A stretch of 6,178 nucleotides of DNA from Gammaproteobacteria bacterium (GCA_016874315.1 VGTX01000070.1:1-6178), one strand, 5' to 3'. Counted from the first letter of the stretch, positions 1 to 5,674 are shown. Translations and numbers: made by a program. Notes: a model not told the origin generated them from the letters alone.

Positions 1-282
1 GTTCATCTCATGGTCAGTGCCCATCCTAAAATTGCGCTCTCCAATTTGATTGGGAAATTGAAAGGAAAATCATCCTTTGTGCTTAGAAAAAACTATTGGA
101 CACATATTAAGCCCAAGTTATGGGATAATCATTTTTGGTCACCAAGCTATTGTGTTGTGTCGGTTGGTGGAGCGAGTTTAGAGGTAGTCAAGAGTTACAT
201 TCAGCATCAAAGAACACCGCCTTCTGCAAAAAAAATTAATCAATCAATAAAAATATCGGCCAAAAGCCGAGAGCTTGATTGA
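1..282 (+). CDS. tnpA: IS200/IS605-family Y1 transposase TnpA, 3' part
   Basis: The gene is open at the left window edge. The first codons read V-H-L-M-V-S-A-H-P, the second half of the HUH (His-hydrophobe-His) metal-binding motif that is normally HVHLL in this family, so roughly the first third is missing. The stretch LIGKLKGKSS, the FWSPSYCVVSVGG block and the tyrosine of YIQHQ (codon 196-198) are typical of Y1 transposases, in which this tyrosine attacks single-stranded DNA at the element ends. The frame continues through a short tail and stops at TGA 280-282, just before a right-end-like hairpin. The family works as a dimer on single-stranded DNA exposed during replication. Family identity is clear from the motifs; activity cannot be judged because the 5' end is outside the window. 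Confidence 0.9.
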   Translation, partial: VHLMVSAHPKIALSNLIGKLKGKSSFVLRKNYWTHIKPKLWDNHFWSPSYCVVSVGGASLEVVKSYIQHQRTPPSAKKINQSIKISAKSRELD

Positions 283-303
283 CCCGCCTCTGAAAGAAGC
301 GGG
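283..303 (+). repeat. Right-end hairpin of the IS200/IS605 element (probable)
   Basis: CCCGC at 283-287 pairs with GCGGG at 299-303. The stem extends to 8 bp with one mismatch around a TGAAA loop. A second perfect 5-bp hairpin (TCGGC/GCCGA, 256-270) lies inside the last tnpA codons. Imperfect hairpins just after tnpA are the usual TnpA recognition structures at the right end of these elements. No T-run follows, so this is unlikely to be a terminator. The exact cleavage site cannot be assigned. Confidence 0.55.
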
Positions 304-321
304 ATTGCGCAAGCATTTTGC

Positions 322-422
322 TCAAAAAGCTGGAGAAGATCGGTTTACCATAACTTAACTAACTCCAAACTGGGGTGGTAATAGTCATGTTTTCACTCTC
401 TGTAGCGATTATAGAGATGTAC
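322..422 (+). repeat. Cassette upstream flank, copy A
   Basis: This segment is a close direct copy of 1949-2050. They share long identical runs, for example around CCAAACTGGGGTGGTAATAG and GCGATTATAGAG, and differ mainly by point substitutions. It starts in what looks like the last codons of a gene (KKLEKIGLP then stop; copy B reads KKLEEIGLP then stop). It continues into a stop-bounded frame reading TPNWGGNSHVF in both copies. I do not recognise the source protein. Copies A and B each lie a few hundred bases upstream of a fic gene. Confidence 0.85.
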
Positions 423-589
423 TCGAAGAAAGGAAAATGAACCATTTTAAGATTCTCTGCAAAATATTATCGTGTTCATAAATTCTCTATTTGCGTGATC
501 TTAAGTACATGATATGAGCCTTAGGTATCGAAATATGAAACCTAGTGGGCCAGGTAAATCATTCTGTTTCTTTTATCGGCATGTTATGC

Positions 590-618
590 TTGATTTATGC
601 GCTATTTATCAGCATAAT
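590..618 (+). promoter_or_regulatory. Predicted promoter of fic1
   Basis: TTGATT (590-595), a 17-bp spacer and CATAAT (613-618) make a reasonable sigma-70-type promoter about 36 bp before the fic1 start. The -10 overlaps the right arm of an inverted repeat (TTATGCT 584-590 / AGCATAA 611-617), which could be an operator. This rests on pattern match only. Confidence 0.5.
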
Positions 619-654
619 AAAAAATACGAGAGAAGCTGATATTGAGCTCACATC

Positions 655-1755
655 ATGCCGACAAACTTTAAACCCATTTATAGTATCACCCCAGGCATTG
701 CAAAAAGCCTTATGAAAATTGAGGCTGCGAAGGAAAAGGTTGCGTTACTGCCAGTTAATCCTACAGTTCTCGCCTCGCTGCGTGAGACTGCTAAACTATA
801 CACCACACATTATTCTACAATGATAGAAGGCAATCAGCTCAAGCCTGAGGAGATCAAAGAGGTCATTGAGCTTCAAAGTCATTTTCCCGGCAGAGAGCGT
901 GATGAGCATGAAGTAAAGGGCTATTATGCTGCTCTAGCTCAATTAGAACAATATGCCTCACAAAGCCATCCTGTTACCGAAAAGGTTATTCAAACCTTGC
1001 ATGCTCTGGTGATGAGTGATGGAAGAACGCGCATTAAACCAACACCTTACCGAGATGGACAAAACGTTATCAAAGACAGCGGCACAAGAACAATCGTTTA
1101 TATGCCTCCAGAAGCAAAAGATGTACCTGGGCTTATGCGCAACTTAGTGTCATGGATCAAAGAAAATGAAGAGATACCATGCCCTATTGTCGCTGGCATT
1201 GCTCATTATCAGTTTGCAACGATTCACCCCTATTACGATGGTAATGGACGAACGAGCAGGTTGCTGACAACACTCATTTTGCATCTTGGAGGGTATGATT
1301 TAAAAGGCTTATATTCTCTTGAGGAGTATTACGCTAAAAATTTGCTTGGTTATTATCGTGCTATCAGCATTGGCCCCTCTCACAATTATTATTTTGGAAG
1401 GGCGGAAAGCGATATAACCCCTTGGGTGGAATATTTTATAGAAGGGATGGCTTTTGCATTTGAAAAAGTTGTTGCACAAATGATTGCAAGCAATGAGAAA
1501 GGTGAAAAAGATCATTCGCAAGTTTTGCGAACCTTAGATCCGAAACAGCGCAAAGCCTTGGAATTATTTAAAGGATATGATGTTGTGACGGCTAAACAAA
1601 TAGGTGATCTATTTGGATTTCAACCTAGAACGAATGCTGCGCTTTGCAAAAAATGGGTTGAATGTGGGTTCTTAGAAATTGTAGACGCTTCTAACAAAGC
1701 TAGAAAATATAAGCTATCTGCACCGTATGATGTAATTGTGAAGGAGAATCTATGA
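655..1755 (+). CDS. Fic family protein 1 (probable self-inhibited AMP-transferase)
   Basis: This is a 366-residue protein with the complete Fic active-site motif HPYYDGNGR at residues 191-199. His191 is the predicted catalytic base, and the Asp and the glycine/Asn/Arg residues would bind Mg and the ATP phosphates. An inhibitory motif of form [S/T]xxxE[G/N] is present as STMIEG (Ser54, Glu58, Gly59); in class II Fic proteins this Glu blocks productive ATP binding. The flap segment YRDGQN...YMPPEA (about residues 132-154) would dock the target. The C-terminal ~75 residues, with TAKQIGDLFGF and a basic KARKYKL end, look like a winged helix. Family knowledge points to transfer of AMP from ATP to a protein Ser, Thr or Tyr; the target is unknown. 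The start at 655 gives a normal N-terminus, although the ribosome site is weak. The stop overlaps the start of a kinase-gene fragment (ATGA). Confidence 0.92.
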   Translation: MPTNFKPIYSITPGIAKSLMKIEAAKEKVALLPVNPTVLASLRETAKLYTTHYSTMIEGNQLKPEEIKEVIELQSHFPGRERDEHEVKGYYAALAQLEQYASQSHPVTEKVIQTLHALVMSDGRTRIKPTPYRDGQNVIKDSGTRTIVYMPPEAKDVPGLMRNLVSWIKENEEIPCPIVAGIAHYQFATIHPYYDGNGRTSRLLTTLILHLGGYDLKGLYSLEEYYAKNLLGYYRAISIGPSHNYYFGRAESDITPWVEYFIEGMAFAFEKVVAQMIASNEKGEKDHSQVLRTLDPKQRKALELFKGYDVVTAKQIGDLFGFQPRTNAALCKKWVECGFLEIVDASNKARKYKLSAPYDVIVKENL

Positions 1756-1982
1756 CAACCTTCCACTCCAACATTATCAGCATTTATGGGGAAAAAGGCA
1801 AAGCCTGGCTATTGGGGGTAAAATGCCAAAATTGGAGAAAGTCGGGTACGGGTGTAATACTCTAGATGCAAACACAGGGACGCCTACAGATATTGGGATT
1901 TTAAGCGATTCTGAAGATAGTGAAAAAAGACCAGAGAAATATTCGACTTCAAAAAAGCTGGAGGAGATCGGTTTACCATAAC
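1752..1982 (+). pseudogene. Aminoglycoside-phosphotransferase-like 5' fragment in a chimeric ORF
   Basis: An ATG at 1752 overlaps the fic1 stop (ATGA) and has a strong ribosome site, AAGGAG at 1741-1746. The first ~20 codons (MTTFHSNIISIYGEKGKAWL) match the start of the decayed kinase gene after fic2 almost residue for residue. They resemble the N-terminus of a kinase-fold antibiotic phosphotransferase family (APH(6)/hydroxyurea-kinase type; recognition from memory). After 1811 the frame runs into unrelated sequence and ends at 1982 with KKLEEIGLP, inside repeat copy B. The result is an open 76-codon chimera with none of the kinase core. It could be translated because of its good ribosome site, but no function can be assigned. 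I call it a deletion remnant. Confidence 0.75.
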
Positions 1983-2050
1983 CTAACCAACTCCAAACTG
2001 GGGTGGTAATAGTCATGTTTTCCTCTCCGAATGCGATTATAGAGGCGTAC
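1949..2050 (+). repeat. Cassette upstream flank, copy B
   Basis: This is the second copy of the segment at 322-422, in the same orientation, about 1.63 kb downstream. Here the stop-bounded frame reading TPNWGGNSHVF runs on much further, from 1987 to the TAA at 2164-2166. It includes DYRGVPVLPPEALAQGG and has no start codon, so it is probably the tail of a former gene. Copy A keeps only a shorter, altered version. The region 2051-2158 holds nothing else that I can identify. Confidence 0.85.
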
Positions 2051-2158
2051 CTGTCCTGCCACCCGAAGCTTTAGCGCAAGGTGGAGAGCGCCAAATGAAA
2101 AGTGCTGGATTCTATGAAAAAGATACATCCTCGATGTGTATATCCTTTCTTTACCATC

Positions 2159-2187
2159 TTGGCTAAGAAAAGATAATATGATATAGT
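2159..2187 (+). promoter_or_regulatory. Predicted promoter of fic2
   Basis: TTGGCT (2159-2164), a 17-bp spacer and TATAGT (2182-2187) form a plausible sigma-70-type promoter about 35 bp before the fic2 start. Alternative -10-like hexamers such as TATGAT (2177-2182) overlap it, so the exact start point is uncertain. Confidence 0.45.
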
Positions 2188-2217
2188 TTCTTAGTGTGGA
2201 TGGCTTAAGAAAAGATA
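2163..2217 (+). promoter_or_regulatory. Three related half-sites around the fic2 promoter
   Basis: CTAAGAAA (2163-2170) is repeated inverted as TTTCTTAG (2187-2194), 16 bp apart and flanking the -10 region. The longer form GGCTAAGAAAAGATA (2161-2175) is repeated directly, with one inserted T, at 2202-2217, just before the start codon. Such an arrangement fits a repressor site. The C-terminal winged-helix-like end of the Fic protein is one possible reader, but that is speculation. Confidence 0.4.
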
Positions 2218-2221
2218 GGTT

Positions 2222-3388
2222 ATGAATAAAAGAATAGGAACATATATTACACAAAAGATCTCTGGTGAGTCATATAAAGCATATGTTCCTGCAAAACTGC
2301 CGCCTGAACCACCAATAGAACTCACGGTGCTTTATCCTTACCTTGAAAAAGCAACTATGGCTTTAGCTGAATTAAATAGTATTCATAAGACTATTCCCAA
2401 TACCGCACTCTTTATCTACATGTATGTACGTAAAGAAGCTCTGCTTTCAAGCCAGATTGAAGGAACGCAGAGTTCTTTCTCAGATCTAATGCTATTTGAA
2501 CATAACCAAAAGCCTGAAGTCTCAATTGAAGATGTAGAAGAGGTATCTAATTATGTTAAAGCTATAAACTATGGCCTCGCGCGCTTAAAAGATGACTTTC
2601 CTTTATCTCTTAGACTGTTAAAAGAAATACACGGTATTTTGCTTTCTGGAGGTAGAGGATCAAGTCAAACGCCTGGAGAATTTAGAAGATCACAAAATTG
2701 GATTGGTGGTACAAGGCCAGGCAATGCTCTTTTTGTCCCTCCGCCAGTAGACTATTTAATTGATTGCCTTAGCGATTTTGAAAAGTTTCTTCATGATGAA
2801 AGCCTACCAGTTCTCATAAAAGCAGGATTAGCTCATGTTCAATTTGAAACAATACACCCTTTTTTAGATGGTAATGGTAGACTTGGTAGGTTGCTCATAA
2901 CCTTACTACTATGTGCGAATAATATGCTTGATGAACCAATTCTTTACTTAAGCCTTTATCTTAAGCGAAATCGTCATACCTATTATGAGCTGCTACAAGA
3001 AGTCAGGGAATCCGGAAATTGGGAAACATGGCTGGAATTTTTTCTGATTGGTGTAGAAAAATCTTCAAAACAAGCTATTCAAACAGCAATGCGAATTAAT
3101 GATCTTTTTGCAAAAGATAGTGAGAAAATATCTCATTTAGGACGTGCTAGATTTTCATGTGAACAAACACTCCAGTACATGAAACGCCTGCCTCAAGTAA
3201 CAGTTCCTCTCCTCGCCAAGGAATTACAAATGACTCAGCCAACAGCAAGAAGTGCATTAAATCATATGCAATCCCTCGGTATATTAGAAGAAGCGAGCGG
3301 TAAGAAACGTGATAAAATTTATATCTATCGCAAGTATTTAGATATTTTGGAAGATGGCGCAAAACCATTTTCTACAGAGAAGTCATAA
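2222..3388 (+). CDS. Fic family protein 2 (Fic_N-Fic-wHTH, SoFic-like)
   Basis: This 388-residue protein has three recognisable parts. Residues 1-95 form a Fic N-terminal domain (GTYITQKISGES...YVPAKLPPEPP) that includes the inhibitory motif SSQIEG (Ser76, Glu80, Gly81). The Fic core carries HPFLDGNGR at 212-220, with flap FRRSQNWIGG...LFVPPP around 154-175. A C-terminal winged helix (VPLLAKELQMTQPTARSALNHM, about 325-350) resembles that of stand-alone class II Fic AMP-transferases. All key catalytic residues are present, so it is probably an active but self-restrained enzyme that transfers AMP to protein hydroxyl groups; the target is unknown. The N-terminus matches the family start, although the ribosome site (GATAGG) is very close to ATG. 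The protein is only distantly similar to Fic protein 1. Its stop overlaps the next start as TAATG. Confidence 0.93.
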   Translation: MNKRIGTYITQKISGESYKAYVPAKLPPEPPIELTVLYPYLEKATMALAELNSIHKTIPNTALFIYMYVRKEALLSSQIEGTQSSFSDLMLFEHNQKPEVSIEDVEEVSNYVKAINYGLARLKDDFPLSLRLLKEIHGILLSGGRGSSQTPGEFRRSQNWIGGTRPGNALFVPPPVDYLIDCLSDFEKFLHDESLPVLIKAGLAHVQFETIHPFLDGNGRLGRLLITLLLCANNMLDEPILYLSLYLKRNRHTYYELLQEVRESGNWETWLEFFLIGVEKSSKQAIQTAMRINDLFAKDSEKISHLGRARFSCEQTLQYMKRLPQVTVPLLAKELQMTQPTARSALNHMQSLGILEEASGKKRDKIYIYRKYLDILEDGAKPFSTEKS

Positions 3389-3660
3389 TGAACACCTTCC
3401 ACTCTAACATTATCAGCATTTACGGAAAAAAAGCAAAGCATGGCTAAATGCACTGCCCGAGTTTGTTGCTGCAATATCTTAAAGGCTGAATTTATGTGAT
3501 TTGAAGGAAGCCACAAACCTGAGCTATAACTATGTATTATCGGGACTTCAGGGCGACAACTCTATCCATTTTAAAACTGGGGACTTGATAATGCAGGTTT
3601 GAAGCAAAAAGCATTTGCACTCAAGTGCTTTGCAAGATATGGCGGAGTTATTGCTACCAA
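3388..3660 (+). pseudogene. Decayed aminoglycoside-phosphotransferase-like gene
   Basis: The gene begins at ATG 3388, which overlaps the fic2 stop, with MNTFHSNIISIYG. The opening frame soon hits a stop because a base is missing in the A-run at 3424-3432. The original protein continues in other frames: AWLNALPEFVAAIS, then RLNLCDLKEATNLSYNYVLSG, then GLDNAGLKQKAFALKCFARYGGV. Joined, these read as the first ~90 residues of a kinase-fold antibiotic phosphotransferase, including the beginning of the nucleotide-binding lobe. At least three frame disruptions are visible. The catalytic lobe is absent: homology stops near 3650, next to the end of the convergent gene at 3666. The gene is dead. The overlap with fic2 implies an ancestral fic-kinase operon. 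Confidence 0.85.
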
Positions 3661-3665
3661 ACGCA

Positions 3666-4610
3666 TTAAATTTCTTTTAACAGTACCAGGCCAAATTTAT
3701 ACAAATTTTCACCTGAGTCCAATTTAATTTCACCTTTTCCAATTTTAGGCAAAAACTCGGATAGCGAATCACTTGGTGTTTCTGGTTTGACTATGCAACC
3801 CATCTGAATTCCGGCTTTTATTAAATTTCCCCCAACTATTGCCATTACTACCGTTTTCATGGTGTTAAGATGCTTCAGCTCATTTATTTTAGGATCACGA
3901 CCCAAATATTCCTTAAGAAGATTTTTCTCCACTTCTGGCACGTTTATATACCACATATTAATTGTCGCAAGATCATAATAAGGATCATTTAATCCTGCTG
4001 CATCCCAATCTATAGCTATAACTTTACCATTCACAAACAAAAGGTTATTCGGGTTGAGATCGTTGTGACAAATTCTATGATTGCACTGTGTATACTTCTT
4101 TAAGGATAAAACCTTAGTAAATTTGTTCAGAATGTCTTGCGACAGATTTTCACTTTGTAAAAAGTGTAAAACTTCCTGAACTTTTGCGAAAATATCTATA
4201 GGCATCATATCACTTGTGGGCGCTACTTGATGAAGCGTTTTAATGAAATGCACAACATTCTTCGTGGTATGTTGATCGCGTGGTACAGAAGATTTACCCA
4301 AAAATTCCATTAGCACAAAATTCTCTTTAGAATTTTCATAAAGTATTTTTGGAGCGATACCTAAAACGGCTGCTTGTTTTTGTATTTCTATAGCTTTTAT
4401 GGGGTATATTTTAAATTTTTTTAGCACAAATTTATCATTAATGAGATAAACCTTATCTCCAGAAAATCCTCCACTTAACAGTATAGATTTTGTTACAGAT
4501 CCTACTACGGCCTGTACTTTTGGACTTTGATTAAGCAAGACGTTAATATTTTCGCTAGCAAGTGCAATATTCATACTGATTAGCAAAATAATAAAAAATC
4601 TTAAAAACAT
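3666..4610 (-). CDS. Kinase-fold phosphotransferase with apparent signal peptide
   Basis: This 314-residue protein belongs to the APH/choline-kinase fold superfamily. A glycine-rich loop SGGFSGDKVY (46-55) is followed by VLKKF with candidate ATP-binding lysines 64-65 and a hinge FVLMEF (98-103). The catalytic motif HNDLNPNN (182-189) contains Asp184 and Asn189, and the Mg-binding motif is IDWDAAGLNDPYYDLA, with Asp201. The family phosphorylates small alcohols or amino-alcohols such as choline, thiamine, sugars or aminoglycosides; the substrate cannot be told here. The first ~18 residues (MFLRFFIILLISMNIALA, then SE) look like a Sec signal peptide with an ALA cleavage site. The start at 4610 has an AAGAG ribosome site eight bases upstream. 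The internal Met13, which would remove the signal, has none. An exported kinase is odd, because ATP is scarce outside the cytoplasm. The gene looks intact. Confidence 0.88.
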   Translation of the reverse strand: MFLRFFIILLISMNIALASENINVLLNQSPKVQAVVGSVTKSILLSGGFSGDKVYLINDKFVLKKFKIYPIKAIEIQKQAAVLGIAPKILYENSKENFVLMEFLGKSSVPRDQHTTKNVVHFIKTLHQVAPTSDMMPIDIFAKVQEVLHFLQSENLSQDILNKFTKVLSLKKYTQCNHRICHNDLNPNNLLFVNGKVIAIDWDAAGLNDPYYDLATINMWYINVPEVEKNLLKEYLGRDPKINELKHLNTMKTVVMAIVGGNLIKAGIQMGCIVKPETPSDSLSEFLPKIGKGEIKLDSGENLYKFGLVLLKEI

Positions 4611-4668
4611 TATAGTCTCTTAAAATGAATTCTATTCTACTTTGAGCATCACTTGTTGCATAAAGCCT

Positions 4669-4785
4669 AAACGATCGATGACTTGAGAATTCAGCAATTG
4701 CAAGACTACCATCAAAGTCCCTAATAGATGCTCTTGGGAGTGCACCCCAAAAGTGATGAATCCGGAGCCTAGTAACAGCCTTCAA
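4669..4785 (-). pseudogene. hipA: hipA toxin remnant
   Basis: Immediately after hipB, a TTG at 4785-4783 overlaps the hipB stop. The frame reads a few residues and then HHFWGALPRASIRDFDGSLAIAEFSSHRSF. This matches, from memory, the HipA kinase segment usually written GGARPKASVRD.DG.LAIAKFPS, which lies around the N-lobe lysine. Here the critical lysines are replaced (PRAS for PKAS, AEF for AKF). A full HipA is about 400 residues. The N-terminal ~150 residues, the catalytic loop and the C-terminal lobe are all absent, and the frame then runs out into the leader of the next gene. This is a remnant left by internal and 3' deletions, not a toxin. The first few residues may be unrelated to HipA. 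Confidence 0.72.
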
Positions 4786-5120
4786 TCTTCACTTTCCATC
4801 ACTTGATTTACCTTTATTTTGCTAGGCATCCGAATTCTTTGGGGTAAGCTTTCATCCTCGAGTCTTCGCCCAGTAAGGTCATGCATGCTATCAACTAAAT
4901 CGCTCAGGCGTTTTTCCATCCCCAGAACAAAGAGTACCGCGCCGTAACTACCCATAGAGGTCGTCGGATCTCCCTTTTCAATTTTTCCAATAGTGGACCT
5001 TGATAAGCCAGCACGCTCTGCCATAAGCTGCGCAGTAATGCGCCTGCGACGTCTTGCATTATTGATATCCTGCCCTAATTTTCGCAAAGCGCTTATTACA
5101 AGAACGGGTAAATTTGCCAT
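4782..5120 (-). CDS. hipB: HipB-like XRE-family antitoxin/repressor
   Basis: This 112-residue protein has a helix-turn-helix at about residues 30-50 (QLMAERAGLSRSTIGKIEKG). It is followed by the SYGAVLFVLGMEKRLSDLVD segment and a GRRLEDESLPQRIR tail, which are typical of HipB relatives encoded just before a HipA kinase toxin. In this family the antitoxin dimer binds palindromes in its own promoter and holds HipA inactive. It appears full length. Its start has a GAAGG ribosome site, but only two bases from ATG. The toxin gene downstream is only a remnant, so this is an orphan antitoxin that could still repress its own promoter or neutralise a related toxin elsewhere. Confidence 0.88.
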   Translation of the reverse strand: MANLPVLVISALRKLGQDINNARRRRRITAQLMAERAGLSRSTIGKIEKGDPTTSMGSYGAVLFVLGMEKRLSDLVDSMHDLTGRRLEDESLPQRIRMPSKIKVNQVMESED

Positions 5121-5135
5121 AACCTTCTCTTAAGT

Positions 5136-5154
5136 GTTTTATAGCTATCATAAT
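5136..5154 (+). repeat. Direct repeat near the hipB operator, copy 1
   Basis: This 19-bp segment, beginning GTTTTATAG, recurs at 5216-5234 with three mismatches and exactly 80 bp offset. The two copies lie on either side of the hipB palindrome. They could be extra repressor contacts or a relic of duplication. Confidence 0.45.
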
Positions 5155-5159
5155 TGACA

Positions 5160-5185
5160 TTAATGACTAATATAGTAGTCATTAA
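5160..5185. promoter_or_regulatory. Palindromic operator of hipB
   Basis: TTAATGACTA (5160-5169) and TAGTCATTAA (5176-5185) are perfect 10-bp inverted arms around a 6-bp spacer. The site overlaps the predicted -10 of the hipB promoter, as expected for an autorepressor. Binding by HipB is inferred from position and family habit. Confidence 0.75.
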
Positions 5186-5197
5186 ACCTAAATTCAA
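5169..5197 (-). promoter_or_regulatory. Predicted promoter of hipB
   Basis: On the minus strand TTGAAT (5197-5192), a 17-bp spacer and TATATT (5174-5169) form a good sigma-70-type promoter about 50 bp before the hipB start. The -10 lies in the centre of the 5160-5185 palindrome, so a bound repressor would block RNA polymerase. Confidence 0.65.
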
Positions 5198-5215
5198 GTC
5201 ATATCTATTTAAAAA

Positions 5216-5234
5216 GTTTTATAGAAATCATTAT
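5216..5234 (+). repeat. Direct repeat near the hipB operator, copy 2
   Basis: This is the partner of the copy at 5136-5154, with three mismatches in 19 bp. It lies about 18 bp before the first small ORF on the plus strand. Confidence 0.45.
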
Positions 5235-5251
5235 GGCCCATAAAGAGCAAT

Positions 5252-5410
5252 ATGAGCAACATTAAACAACAACTTGTATTAGGATTAATTACTACCAAGC
5301 AAAACAATTTAAGGTTTTTTCTCAAAAATGGTTATGCGCGCATGTCTTTCAATGATCGTGAAAACCATGAATCCGCTCCCAATGATGTTACGGTAGGTAA
5401 CATGTTATGA
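5252..5410 (+). CDS. Small hypothetical protein (52 residues)
   Basis: The ORF begins MSNIKQQLVLGLI and ends VTVGNML. I do not recognise it. It is mildly basic in the middle (KQNNLRFFLKNGYARM), with no clear membrane segment or metal site. A weak AAGAG ribosome site lies four bases before ATG. It diverges from hipB, shares the operator region with it, and overlaps the next small ORF by ATGA. A perfect TTGACA at 5154-5159 could serve as a -35, but no convincing -10 follows at the right distance. It could be a real small gene, a decayed one, or chance. Confidence 0.35.
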   Translation: MSNIKQQLVLGLITTKQNNLRFFLKNGYARMSFNDRENHESAPNDVTVGNML

Positions 5411-5420
5411 CAGATAACAT
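5402..5420 (+). promoter_or_regulatory. Inverted repeat over the start of the second small ORF
   Basis: ATGTTAT (5402-5408) pairs with ATAACAT (5414-5420) around a 5-base loop. In RNA this hairpin would hide the ATG at 5407. Ribosomes finishing the first small ORF would open it, a layout suited to translational coupling. Seven A/U-rich pairs make only a weak stem. Confidence 0.35.
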
Positions 5421-5526
5421 AATAGCAATTCAAGCTAATCCAATTTCTCAGCTTAAGCCAGAATCCGATAGCTCTTTATTTATTGCATCTGAATTTTGTA
5501 AGGATGGGTATAAAAATTCAAAATAA
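5407..5526 (+). CDS. Small hypothetical protein (39 residues)
   Basis: The ORF starts at an ATGA overlap with the previous small ORF, with an AGG-type ribosome site at about 5395-5397. It begins MTDNIIAIQANPISQLKPE and ends YKNSK. I recognise no family. The exact stop/start overlap, and a stop a few bases before the first 41-bp dyad element, argue mildly for a real two-gene unit. Its shortness argues against this. Confidence 0.3.
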   Translation: MTDNIIAIQANPISQLKPESDSSLFIASEFCKDGYKNSK

Positions 5527-5532
5527 GCTTGT

Positions 5533-5573
5533 CATGTCCTAAAAATAACGAAATATGTCACTTTTAGGACATG
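5533..5573. repeat. 41-bp dyad element 1
   Basis: The ends are CATGTCCTAAAA (5533-5544) and TTTTAGGACATG (5562-5573), a perfect 12-bp inverted repeat. Read on the minus strand, its 19-bp centre resembles the shared core RRTTACANTATTYGTAAYY of elements 2-5 (it has GTGACATATTTCGTTATT). It follows the small ORF stop by seven bases. It could act as a hairpin, but no T-run follows. Confidence 0.7.
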
Positions 5574-5584
5574 CTAGACGCATT

Positions 5585-5625
5585 CATGTCCTTTAGGTTT
5601 CATTATTCGTAACCCAAAGGACATA
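5585..5625. repeat. 41-bp dyad element 2
   Basis: The arms are CATGTCCTTTA and CAAAGGACATA; ATGTCCTTT pairs perfectly with AAAGGACAT. The 19-bp core is GGTTTCATTATTCGTAACC. It lies 52 bp after the start of element 1 and in the opposite core orientation. Confidence 0.7.
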
Positions 5626-5674
5626 TTGATCATAATCGCTAAATTACGGTTGGTTACACACTTTCTAGAGATAG

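Larger units (their letters stand above)
304..654. other. Gene-free stretch between the IS end and fic1
   Basis: No credible intact gene is seen here. The stretch holds copy A of a ~100-bp repeat (322-422), a short degenerate open frame (359-481, no start codon, reading TPNWGGNSHVF and DYRDV), AT-rich sequence with no recognised motif (about 482-583), and a likely fic1 promoter (590-618). A 7-bp inverted repeat, TTATGCT (584-590) and AGCATAA (611-617), brackets that promoter. Confidence 0.6.

Noticed and set aside
283..303. Rho-independent terminator after tnpA
   Set aside because: The stem is GC-rich but no T-run follows; an IS right-end structure explains it better.
1777..2254. Two minus-strand ORFs across the region between fic1 and fic2
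   Set aside because: They antisense the kinase fragment, the repeat and the fic2 promoter, and their translations show no domain or family motif.
3147..3516. Minus-strand ORFs overlapping the fic2 3' end
   Set aside because: They lie opposite the well-supported winged-helix end of fic2 and the kinase pseudogene, and show no recognisable motif.
3611..3631. Possible terminator hairpin GCACT/AGTGC followed by TTT
   Set aside because: The stem is only 4-5 bp, has an almost absent loop and a very short T-run, and lies within kinase-derived sequence.
4572..4574. Met13 as the real start of the phosphotransferase
   Set aside because: No ribosome site precedes it, whereas the ATG at 4610 has AAGAG at suitable spacing and yields a coherent signal peptide.
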